64,000 nt of DNA. Origin: Phoenix dactylifera. Lineage: Eukaryota > Streptophyta > Magnoliopsida > Arecales > Arecaceae. The position numbers and the translations under genes were made by a program. This document shows positions 33,301 to 42,800 of the stretch, one piece after another (the first letter of the stretch is position 1; the number at the start of each line of letters is the position of its first letter). The notes beneath the pieces were generated by a model that did no database searches, had not been told where the DNA came from, and saw only the letters and a list, made by a program, of their open reading frames with translations. The DNA is taken from positions 14,084,129 to 14,148,128 of the forward strand of contig NC_052397.1 of the NCBI RefSeq assembly GCF_009389715.1. Reading direction: 5' to 3'.

Positions 33301-33307
33301 CCTCCAT
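27356..33307 (-). CDS. Small plant membrane protein of unknown function, two exons
   Basis: Exon 1 is 33307-32748 and exon 2 is 27442-27356; both junctions are GT..AG in phase 0. The N-terminus (MEEDEGASPFSFVGAA) leads to SIFPPSLHEGLHL, a block I associate with a conserved but unnamed plant family. The middle is basic (RRRMSDSARRLLGSG). A single membrane segment, VWSVAALAGFVGALLYL, follows, then RRRYRRENELLLLLVQEKD. Exon 2 adds RINQLLHQIALMNEILAQRH and ends VTILRRL-stop, a heptad-like helix matching the usual C-terminus. One frame change in exon 1 (about 33080-33120) is needed to join the two halves. The topology suggests a single-pass protein with a cytosolic coiled-coil tail. Confidence 0.65.
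27938..28980. mobile_element. Non-autonomous hAT-type DNA transposon
   Basis: The left end is CAGGGGCGGCCC and the right end, inverted, is CAGGGCCGGCCC. The perfect 8-bp duplication CATATACA flanks it (27930-27937 and 28981-28988), the hAT hallmark. The 1043-bp interior encodes no transposase. It includes an imperfect ~120-bp tandem duplication (28358-28440 and 28478-28560, sharing GCAACATCACGGCACAGCAG) and a GCCTTAGGCGACCGCCTCGG hairpin near the right end. Confidence 0.85.
32228..32420 (+). repeat. tRNA-derived SINE-like repeat
   Basis: TTAGTTCAGTTGG at 32240-32252 fits a Pol III box A, and GGTCGAGGGTCTGATTC at 32279-32295 fits box B at tRNA-like spacing. No cloverleaf or CCA-ready acceptor stem is apparent, so it is not a functional tRNA gene. 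The 3' limit is a guess because no clear tail or target duplication is seen. Confidence 0.5.
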
Positions 33308-34243
33308 TGCCCGCCGGCGGCACCGAGATGATGCGGCTAACGAGACTTTGTCGCGTCTAACGAGACTTTGTCGCGGCGGTTACGATTTGGTCGCCGTTTT
33401 GGCGAGGCTTTTAGTCGCGTAAAGCTTGGCGCCGGTCATCTTCTGGAATGGATGGGGGATTAAAATGGGTGAAGGGGGACCTGGTTTGGGAGGTAGATAT
33501 TTTGTGGATTAGATGATGAAGTGGATTTTGTTTTGCCACTCATGGGATCTCGCTGGCTCCAATGGCTTTTTCGAAGATATTTTCTCCTGCTGCTTGGATA
33601 TTTCTTGATTTCTTTCAATGAAGATTTTGATATGGTCTCCTTATACTTGGGTGACCTTAAAGATTGCTAAATCAAGGTGTGGAGTATGGATTGGTTGTTA
33701 TTTTGTTAAATGTGAAATGTGATTTTTTCTTTTTTTAGTACACCGGCTCCTCATATAAGTACAGCTAATAACTTAAAAAAAAAAAAACTGACGAAGAGAT
33801 AAAGAACATCCGTCTGATTCACCCATATGATCTTGACAAGAGAAAAAGTGAGCATGTACAGTGATATTGATATGTATATATTTGAAAGTATCTACACAAA
33901 GTGGAGGTTAGGAAGTTGTTATGGCCATGTTCTTGTGACCAAATTCAAATTAATAAAGAGCAAAAGGCCTTAAGCTACATTTGCTAAATTCTTGATGTTA
34001 CAAGATGAAACCTATAGTTAAATGTGATAGCAAAGATAGCCAACAACTAAGGTGATGACTATTAAGAGGCGCAGTTGGTTAATTTATGTGAATTATAATT
34101 GATGTTAGGTGAGATTCACTATCAAGGGTGGTGTTTTATTGATAAAATTGGAGAGAAATTTTTTTTGAGGATGTCATACTAATAAAAGCCTTTTGCTACT
34201 TTTGCTGATGAATTATTAATTTTGTTTCTGTCTCGAAGGTTTG
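33308..34243. other. Spacer with the promoter side of the membrane-protein gene
   Basis: A GC-rich leader includes a 19-bp tandem duplication (CTAACGAGACTTTGTCGCG, 33338-33376). AT-rich DNA follows up to the Tat LTR. Nothing else is recognised. Confidence 0.4.
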
Positions 34244-34921
34244 TGTTACGGGGGAACTTAGCCACCATGCCCCACGTGACCGGCACGCGCGCCCAGGAAG
34301 ACTACGGCAGTCCCTTGATCCAGCAATCCGACCCCGAGTCGGATATCTTCGGCTCCGCAGCCCGACCCCGAGTCGGCTGCCCCCTGATCCAGTCATCCGA
34401 CCCCGAGTCGGCAATCTCCCGACAACGACAGGCTGTTCCCCTGAGGCACGCCGCGGCCCCCTGCTCCACTACTCCCTGCAACGGTCGCATCCGGCGCTGC
34501 TCCACGATCCCCTGTAACAGCCGTACAAAGCGGAGCCCCACTACGCCCTGTCATGGCCGTACCCAGCGCTGCCCCCACGACGCCCTGTAACGGCCATGCC
34601 AGTGGCAACTCCATCGTTGCCCCACGATGACGAACCCCCCTGAAAGACCCCCCAGCCTGGTATATATGCGGCTGGGGGGAGGAGGGGGGGAAGCGAGAAC
34701 TTCCAGAGCATTCTCTTACTTGCTACTATTATCTCTCCTTCTCCTCCAATCTCCTCTGACTTGATCGTCGGAGGGCCCCCACTACCCCAGTGGTGGTGCG
34801 AGGCTTGCTTGCAGGTTTCCCGGTGGAAGGTGGAGCGCAATCAACACCAACCAAGGCAACTCAAACGGAACCCCGTTCACACCGCTGTGCCAATCGTTCT
34901 CGGTTTGGACCACCAGCAACA
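34244..34921 (+). repeat. 5' LTR of the Tat-lineage element
   Basis: It begins TGTTACGGGGGAAC and ends CACCAGCAACA, followed by the PBS. A TATATAT box lies at 34661-34667. U3 holds three hairpin motifs CCGAC-cccga-GTCGG (34328, 34362, 34397) and about four copies of a ~42-bp unit around CCCTGTAACGGCC (34460-34600). Without the 3' LTR the start could be 34242 instead. Confidence 0.7.
34661..34667 (+). promoter_or_regulatory. TATA box of the Tat 5' LTR
   Basis: GGTATATATGCGG sits about 95 bp upstream of the TTGATCGTCGGAGGG block that marks the R/U5 side, a usual LTR arrangement. Confidence 0.5.
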
Positions 34922-34922
34922 G

Positions 34923-34940
34923 TTGGCGCTAGAGGAAGGG
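34923..34940 (+). promoter_or_regulatory. Primer-binding site of the Tat element
   Basis: TTGGCGCTAGAGGAAGGG follows the LTR end after one base. TGGCGCTAGA-type sites are typical of Tat-like gypsy elements. I have not identified the primer tRNA. Confidence 0.65.
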
Positions 34941-34961
34941 CCGAATCTCAGAGCGATCGTG

Positions 34962-36548
34962 ATGGCACGGCGAGGTGGTCGTGGAGCTTCCAATGCCTCC
35001 GGTCGCGGGGCCTCTCGCGCCTCCGGCCGGGAGGCCGCTGCGTCTCCAACACATTCTCAGCAACACTCCACCGCTCCACCTCCCATTCAGATGGTCGAAG
35101 CCGCTCAGTTCGACCAGTTAGCCCAGCAGGTTCGCACCCTCGCGGAGGCAGTGCAGAACCTGCAGGGTGTGATGTCTCGGGCGCCGCAGCGGGCCCAGGA
35201 GCCGCTGTTCCCTGAGCGCTCACCTGTCCTCCTCAACCCGCGCTCCTTCCTCTCCCATGGGGAGGAGCGCCGGCGCGAGGAAGATTCTCGAGCACGGTCC
35301 ATTCTGCCGGGACCTTCCCATCGGAGCTACGCGGGGTACGAGAGGCGGGCCCGGGCGCGTTCCCAGACCCCCCAGTCCTCAAGGAACCCGCGCTCCAGTC
35401 GGTCCCCCTCTCGGTGCTCCTTGTCTCCCACCCATCGGTCGCGCTCCCTGGACCGGCGGGTGGACGATCTCCACCGACAACTCCAGGTCCTGAAGGGCCA
35501 CTCCAAAGATCCCTTCGCCGACTTGGAGATCTCCTCCCAGCCGGCGCTTGCCTCGAGGATCCTGCGGACCCCGAATCCGCCGGGGTTTAAAATGCCGGCG
35601 ATCGAGCCCTATGACGGGGCGGCGGACCCGCGGGATCACGTCGAGAGTTTCAGGACCCTTATGCTCCTCCACGGAGCATCAGATCCTCTCCTCTGCAAGG
35701 CCTTTCCCGGCGACCCTCCGTGGCCCGGCAAGGGCGTGGTTCGCCGGCTTGGAGGCTAACTCAATCCAGTCCTTCGACCAGTTTACTCGCCTCTTCATCA
35801 CCCATTTCGCCGTCAGTAGCCGGCGGCGACTGGTCTCCGACTCCCTCTTTGATGTCCGGCAAAACGAGGGAGAAAGCTTGCGGGATTATCTTACCCGCTT
35901 CAACAAGGCTACGCTGGAAGTCCGGAACCTGAGCCAGGAGGTGGCTCTTTCAGCCCTGAAGCGTGGCTTCCGAAAGGGCAGACTCACCTTCTCCCTGGAC
36001 AAACGCCTGCCGCGGAGCTTCCCGGAGCTGTTGTCCCGGGCGAACCAGTATGCGGACGCCGAGGAGGCGGCCGCCCACCGGAGCAAGGAGGCCGCCGAGA
36101 TCCCTCCAAAGCTCGGAAAGAAAAGGCGAAAAGAGGCACGCCAGAGGAGGAGCCCGACGCCTCAACGTCGGCGCAGAAGCCTGTCGCCGGCGAGGAACCA
36201 CGGCGCCCTACGCCCTCGTTCTCCGCCCCGACGTTTCAACCGGTACACTCCTCTCCTGACTCCCCGGGCCCAGATCCTCATGGAAATCAAGGGGCGGGAG
36301 GACCTCCCGGGTCCCGAGACAGATGAAGGAAGATTCCTGGGAGGAGGCACTCTCGGGCGTACTGTGAGTACCACCGGGACCACGGCCACGACACCGAAGA
36401 CTGCTTCCAGCTTCGGGACGAGATCGAGGGCTCTCATCCGCCGAGGGCGTCTCGGTCGATATGTGAACGACCGACGTCCCCCCGCAGACCCGCGTCGGCC
36501 GACCCGGCCCCTCAGGAGCCTCGGGAGCGGAATCGACCCGTCGCGGGC
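34962..36548 (+). pseudogene. Tat element gag (capsid/nucleocapsid), frameshifted
   Basis: Gag forms the virus-like particle. The start ATG 34962 (MARRGGRGASNAS) opens a Ser/Arg-rich N-terminus. The retrotransposon gag domain runs from about MPAIEPYDGAADPRDHVESF (35591) through ARAWFAGLEANSIQSFDQFT, HFAVSSRRRLVSDSLF, GESLRDYLTRFN and SRANQYADAEEAA. A zinc-knuckle-like block, CEYHRDHGHDTEDC, lies at 36363-36404. Extra bases in C and G runs near 35709 and 36436 shift the frame. The residue pattern on either side is intact, so the breaks are recent or artefactual. Confidence 0.75.
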
Positions 36549-39388
36549 GTGATCCACACTATCACTGGGGGCTGCCCCCGGCCCGAGAGGAGCGCAGGGG
36601 GCTCGACTGAAGCGTCAGGGGCAGCCGTCGCAAAGAGGCAAAGGGTCGGTAATGTAATCACTTTTGTTGATGAAGATGTAAAGGGGGTTCAGACCCCCCA
36701 CGATGACGCCATGGTGATCTCCCTCACTATGGCAAACTATGATGTAAGGCGTTGTTCTTGTGGATAGTGGAAGCTCAGCTGATATTTTGTTTTACGAGGC
36801 CTTCCAAAAGATGAGCTTGTCCAGGACAATTGTTGCACCAAAACATCCACCCCCCTCATAGGATTCACTGGTGACGCTATCTCGGCCGAAGGTGTCGTTG
36901 AGCTGCCTGTGACTGCGGGCGTTGCACCCGCAGAAGCCACGGTGCGGCTCGGGTTCTTGATCGTCCGTATTCCCTCGGCCTACAACGCTATCCTCGGACG
37001 ACCCGGACTGAACGCCCTTCGCGCGGTGGTCTCTACGTACCACTTGCTCATGCGGTTCCCCACGGCGGCCGGGATTGGAGAGGTCCGAGGTGACCAACCG
37101 ACCGCAAGGCAATGTTTCCTAGCAACTCTCAAAGGGAAGAAGCCCGTAGAAGCCTTAAGCGTCGAGTCCCTCGACGCCAGAGACGAGGTGGCCTTGCGGC
37201 ACGGGGAGCCGGCCGAGGGTGTGATCGAAGTTCCCCTCGAGGAAGGTCGCCCGGACAGGACGATCCGGGTCGGCGCCAATCTCGACCCGGGAGCTCGGGC
37301 CCGGTTGGTGGAATTTCTCCGAGCCAATGTCGATGTGTTTGCCTGGTCGGCGGCCGATGTACCTGGGATCGACCCGGAGGTCATTTCTCACGCCCTCAAC
37401 GTCGACCCGACCCACCGACCGGTAAAACAGAAGAAGAGACACTGTGCCCCGGATCGGATCCGAGTGGTCGACCAGGAGGTAGACAAGCTCTTGGAGGCAG
37501 GATTCATAAGGGAGGTCAGCTACTCCGAATGGCTGGCAAATGTCGTACTTGTCCGGAAGGCGAGCGGAAAGTGGAGGGATGTGCGTCGACTACACCGACC
37601 TGAACAAGGCATGCCCCAAGGATAGCTTTCCGCTTCCGCGGATAGACCAACTGGGTCGACGCGACTTCCGAATATCAGCTGCTGTCTTTCATGGACGCCT
37701 TCTCCGGCTACAACCAGATAATGATGGCTCCACAGGACGAGGAGAAAACTTCCTTTATAACAGACCGGGGGCTGTACTGTTACAAGGTAATGCCCTTCGG
37801 TCTGAAGAATGCTGGCGCCACTTACCAGCGCCTCGTCAACAAAATCTTCAAAGAGCAAATCGGCCGGAACATGGAGGTGTACGTGGACGATATGCTGGTG
37901 AAGAGCCGCCATGCAGACCAGCACATCGCGGATCTGGAGGAGACTTTCGCCACCTTGCGGAAGTTTCGCATGAAGCTGAACCCAGCGAAGTGCGCCTTTG
38001 GCGCTTCGGCCGGGAGGTTCCTCGGTTTCATTGTCAACCAGCGGGGGATCGAAGCCAACCCGGACAAAATCAAGGCCATCCAAGATATGTCCCCTCCGAC
38101 CAAAGTGAAGGAGGTTCAGGAGCTCGCTGGGAGGGTCGCCGCGCTCGGACGATTTGTGGCAAAATCGGCCGAACGCTGCCAACCTTTCTTCAAGGTGTTG
38201 AAACGCCCGAAAGACTTCCTCTGGACGGCCGAATGTCAAGCAGCATTCGACCAGCTCAAGGAATACTTGGCGTCTCCTCCCCTGCTGTCCAAGCCGCAAG
38301 AAGGGGAGATGCTCTACCTCTATCTGGCGGTCTCCCCAACCGCAGTCAGTGCGGTACTGGTTCGGAAAGAGGCAAAGCTCCAGAAGCCTGTGTACTACAT
38401 CAGCCGGGTCCTACGGGATGCCGAGACGCGGTATACGAAGGCTGAAAAGATCGCCTTCGCGCTGCTGACCGCGACCAGGAGGCTTCGCCCCTATTTCCAG
38501 GCCCATTCTGTCACCTTCTTGACCGATCAACCGCTGCGGCAGATCCTCAGCAATCCTGAGAATGCGGGACGGCTGGTGAAGTGGGCAGTAGAACTTGGTG
38601 AGTTCGACATCCGCTACCAGCCCCGACCCGCCATCAAGGCCCAGGCGCTCGCGGATTTCCTCGCTGAGTGCACGGTGCAGGAGGCGGAACCTAGGTCGCC
38701 GGAAACACCCAGCCTCGACCTCCCGATTTGGACGCTTCACATCGATGGGTCGTCGAACCCCGAAGGTGGAGGGGCCGGGCTGGTCCTTACCAGTCCTGAT
38801 GGAGTAATAGCCGAGTATGCCTTGAGGTTCGGATTTCCAGTGACCAACAACGAGGCGGAGTACGAGGCCCTAGTCACGGGACTCAAACTCACCAAGAAGC
38901 TCGGCATCCGGCGCCTGAAGGTCTTCACCGACTCCCAGCTGGTGGTCGGGCAGGTCCGTGGGGAGTTCGAGGCCCGGAACCCGACCATGCAGAATTACGT
39001 CCGGAAGGTGCAAGCACTCATTCCCGACCTCGGCAGTGTCGACATCCAGCAGGTCCCAAGAAGTGAAAATGCCAGGGCCGACAGGTTGTCCCGCTTAGTG
39101 GGCGCAGACGCGCACAACTTGTCGAGGGCGATCTACCTGGAGACCCTGGATGCCTCGAGCATCGGCGAGGCTGGAGCGATGATGGCGATTGATCCGGAGC
39201 CGTCTTGGATGGACCCGCTTGTCGCCTACCTCGCCGAAGGGATCCTCCCTGAAGACGAAGATCAAGCTCGGCGACTTGTTATGAAGTCCGCCCACTACGT
39301 ACTCTATGAAGGGAGGCTGTATCGGACCTCGTTCACCGCCCCCCTCTTAAAGTGCCTCCGCCCCTCGGAAGCGGCCTACGTCCTTGGC
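36549..39388 (+). pseudogene. Tat element protease, reverse transcriptase, RNase H and archaeal RNase H
   Basis: The protease motif LVDSGSSADILF lies near 36757-36790 and NAILGRPGLNAL near 36985. RT follows with PVKQKKRHCAPDRIRVV, ASGKWR, CVDYTDLNKACPKDSFPLPR, MDAFSGYNQIMM and YVDDMLVKS (37880-37906, active site intact). The first RNase H runs to about 38660 (AVSAVLVRKE, YYISRVLRDAETRYTKAEK). The second RNase H spans about 38725-39115, with LHIDGSSNPEGGGAGLVL, NNEAEYEALVTGLKL and VFTDSQLVVGQVRGEF, a Tat-lineage hallmark. Extra bases near 36752, 37580 and 37653, and a further shift near 36850, break the frame. The chromovirus interrupts the polyprotein at 39394. Confidence 0.8.
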
Positions 39389-39393
39389 GAAGT
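39389..39393. repeat. Target duplication of the chromovirus, left copy
   Basis: GAAGT here and at 47718-47722, directly outside the TG...CA ends of the chromovirus. Confidence 0.9.
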
Positions 39394-39789
39394 TGATGGG
39401 GGCTCACGGTCCAAAGCCCCTCACCAAGCCTCTTTTCCTTGCGCTCCTCGCGTGCGCCTCCAAAATCCTTTGATGGTGGACCGATTGTAGGTAACGCCGG
39501 TGGATTAACTCAATGAAAGAGATCAACAATGAAGAAAACTTGATTTGTATTCCACTAACTTGAAGAACGAAGAACAATAGAAAAGAAAGCAAAGGAAATC
39601 TAGAAAGAGATTGAAGAGATCTCTTCCTAGCCCAATCTAGTGGAGATTGATGTATCTACCACTAGCCCAAGTCCTAGAACACAAGATCTAAGACCGAACT
39701 CGGCACAAACGCCGCCCAAGCCTTACGGCCGACATAACCATGACTCTCAAAAGAACTCTTGATGGCCTCCAATGGCCCCTTTACATCTC

Positions 39790-39797
39790 TTTTTATA
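39790..39797 (-). promoter_or_regulatory. TATA box of the chromovirus LTR
   Basis: TATAAAAA on the minus strand, preceded by CTTAGGG. The identical box is at 46656-46663 in the 5' LTR, where it would drive the element. Confidence 0.55.
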
Positions 39798-39806
39798 CCC
39801 TAAGCC

Positions 39807-42800
39807 CTAGACAAAACATGGCACTATGGATCCAAGGCTTCTCCTCCGTTGATTGGCATGATATGGATGGCTAAAGATCACCCAAGAAGGGCCCTCCCAC
39901 GGCTGAACTTTGGCTTGCTTCTTGGCCCTTGGATGGAGAGGGATGGAGGGTGGATATGCTTGAGTTCCGCGGACCGGACGCACGGGACGCGAGTCCCGGT
40001 TGACCGGGTCGCGCGTCCCGGCTGGGCGTGTCCCAGTCCGGGCGGGACTGGGACTGGGCGCGCGCCAGGCGGGCGGGCGCGCACGGGCGCGCGCGTGGGC
40101 GCTGGCGCACGGGCGGGCGCGGTCGGCTGGCGCTGGCGCACGGGCGGGCGCAGGCGGGCGGGCGCGGGCGCGCGGGCGGGCGCGCGGGCGGGCGCGGGCG
40201 CGCGGGCGGGCGCGCGGGCGGGCGCGGGCGCGCGGGCGGGCGCGCGGGCGGGCGCGCGGGCGGGCGCGCTGGCGGGCGCGCGGGCGGGCGCGGGCGCGCT
40301 GGCTGGCGCGCGGGCGGGCGCGGGCGGTCGGCCTGCTGGGCGCACGGGCGGGCAGGCGCGCGGGCGGGGCTGGGCGCGGGCCTGGGCGCGCGGGCGGGGC
40401 TGGGCGCGGGCCTGGGCGCGCGGGCGGGGCTGGGCACGGGCACTGTAGCACTGTAGCATGCGAGGTTCTTGGCCAAGAACCTCGCTGCACTGTAGCAATG
40501 GCAGGATTGGGCTGTGGCTTGGCTTCGGCGGGGCGGTGCGCGCGGCGGGTTCGGCCAAGGTTGGGCATGCTTGGCCATGGCTTGGGCATGCATGGGCACA
40601 TGTTTGGCTTGGCCGAGGTTGGGCGTGCTCGGCCGTATGAAGGTGGTTGGCCAAGGCTTTCCAAGCAAAGTAGTTGGCCTTGGCTTGACCCTCCGTTGGC
40701 CTCCTTGTGGTCCGATGGCCCTCTTTGGTTGGCATGGCTACTTTGGCCTTCAGTTGGTGTGCGACTGTTGCTCCTCTTGCGGCGTGGCTTGCGGGGGTCC
40801 TCAACATTCCTCCTCCCTTGAAGAACATCCTTGCCCTCAAGGATGAAGTTAGGGTACCTCTGAGAGACCTCGTCATAGTCCTCCCACGTAGCATCTTCCT
40901 TGGGCAAGCCGCCCCACTGAATCAAGACTTGCCAGATTTTGCGTCGTTCTCGGCCTCGTCTCCATATGCGGTACTTGAGAGCTTCAACTGGTTGTAGAAG
41001 TAGTCGACCCTCTTCGTTGAATATGGGAAGGTCTGGTGCAACTAATGTCGGGTCACCAACCTTCTCTTTGAGCAACGACACATGGAAGACTGGATGCAGA
41101 TGAGATGAGGCGGGTAACTCCAGTCGGTAGGCAACCTCTCCGATGCGTTCTATGATTCTGAACGGTCCATAAAATTTTTGAGATAGCTTGCGGCTGAACT
41201 TGTCTTTTAATGATTTCTGTTGGTAGGGCTTCAGCTTTAAGTAGACATACTGGCCAGGGTTGAAGACAACTTCTCGGCGACCTTGGTCATAGTACCTCTT
41301 CATTCTTTCTTGTGCCTTCTGAAGCTCTCTTTTTGCATTTGCTAGGACTTCGCCTCTTGTCATTAATTCTTGTTCAACTTCCTCACTTCGGGCCGTGCCT
41401 CTCTCATATGTAGTCAGTAGTGGAGGGGGCCTCCCATACACAAGTTCAAAAGGACTCAATTTAATGGATGAGTGGTAGGAAGTATTATACCAGAATTCAG
41501 CCCAGGGTATGAAAGCTTCCCATCGTGATTGTTGCTCATGGCAGAAGCAGCGCAAGTATTGCCCCAAGGTCCTGTTGACTATCTCTGTTTGTCCGTCCGT
41601 CTGCGGGTGGTAAGAGGAACTGGCTTTCAGTTTGCTTCCTTGCAAGGTGAACAGCTCCTTCCAGAAAGTACTCATGAAGACTCGATCTCGGTCGGTGACG
41701 ATGCTCCTTGGTACTCCATGGAGTCGAACAATGGTCTCCACGAATGCATGTGCAACTGACTTGGCTGTGTAAGGATGTTTAAGAGGTATGAAGTGTGCAT
41801 ACTTACTTAGCCGATCAACCACCACTAGGATCACTTCGTAGCCTTTGCTTGCTGGTAGACCCTCGATGAAGTCCATGGTCAGATCCTCCCATATCATGTT
41901 CGGAATGGGAAGTGGTTGCAGCAGTCCGGTGGGTGCCCGTGGATCATATTTGGTCTTCTGGCATGTCTCGCACTCGGCCACCAAGATTTTGACGTCGCGC
42001 TTCAATCCTTCCCAATAGAAAAAGTGCTTCACACGAAGATAGGTGCGAAGCCATCCTGAATGGCCACCTTCCTTGCTGTTGTGGAAGTGGTCTAAGATGT
42101 TTCTTCTCAAGTCGGGGACGTCGGGGACATAGATATTTCCCTTGTAAAAAATCAGACCATCACGCACCTTAAATTCTGCAACACCCGTAGCCGCTGCATC
42201 AAGTTTCTCTTGGATTTCTTGTGCTCGTGCGTCAAGCTTTGATGCTTCACGAACTCGGTCCCAAATCCTCCAATCAACGCCGCTGATTGCTGCAAAATTC
42301 TGCGGCTCATCCATGTCTTCAGCCACCCACAACATCTGGTCGTTCTCCCTTCGCGACAATGCGTCAGCCACTTTGTTTTCTTTGCCGGGTTGATAGATGA
42401 TGTCGTACTCGAATCCCAGCAACTTGACAAGAAATTTTTGCTGCTCGGGAGTCACTATCTTCTGTTGAAGTAGATGGCGGAGGGCTTGCTGGTCTGTGAT
42501 GATGGTGAAGCGCCGGCCGAGAAGGTATGGCCTCCAAATCTTCACCGCATGTACAACCGCCAACAATTCTCTTGCGTAGGTGCTCCAAGCCTTCTTTCTT
42601 GGCCCTAATGCTTTGGAAATAAAGGCCAAGGGTCGTCGTTCCTGCACCAAAACAGCACCTATACCTTCGCCACTAGCGTCGGTGTAGACCTCGAACGGTT
42701 TGGAAAAGTCGGGCAAGGCAAGTACCGGTGTTTGTGTCATAGCTTCCTTGAGGTCTTCAAATGCCTTGCGTGCTTGAATGGTCCACATGAAACCTCCTTT

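Larger units (their letters stand above)
39394..40806 (-). repeat. 3' LTR of the chromovirus
   Basis: It starts (plus strand) TGATGGGGGCTCACGG and ends GGGGGTCCTCAACA. A TATA box on the minus strand lies at 39790-39797. A GC minisatellite of GCGCGGGCGGGC-type units fills 40025-40440. The C-terminal 330 codons of the polyprotein frame run into it. Confidence 0.9.

Noticed and set aside
34196..34614. Open frames in the Tat 5' LTR
   Set aside because: LTR repeats and GC-rich sequence; no similarity to proteins.
36549..37625. A programmed frameshift between gag and pol of the Tat element
   Set aside because: Too many scattered one-base shifts at homopolymers; no single slippery site explains them, so sequencing error or decay is more likely.
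39849..40821. Several long plus- and minus-strand open frames rich in Ala/Arg/Gly or Pro/Ala/Arg (also 46715-47779)
   Set aside because: They arise because the GC minisatellite in the chromovirus LTRs lacks stop codons in every frame. Only the minus frame continuous with gag-pol is worth noting.
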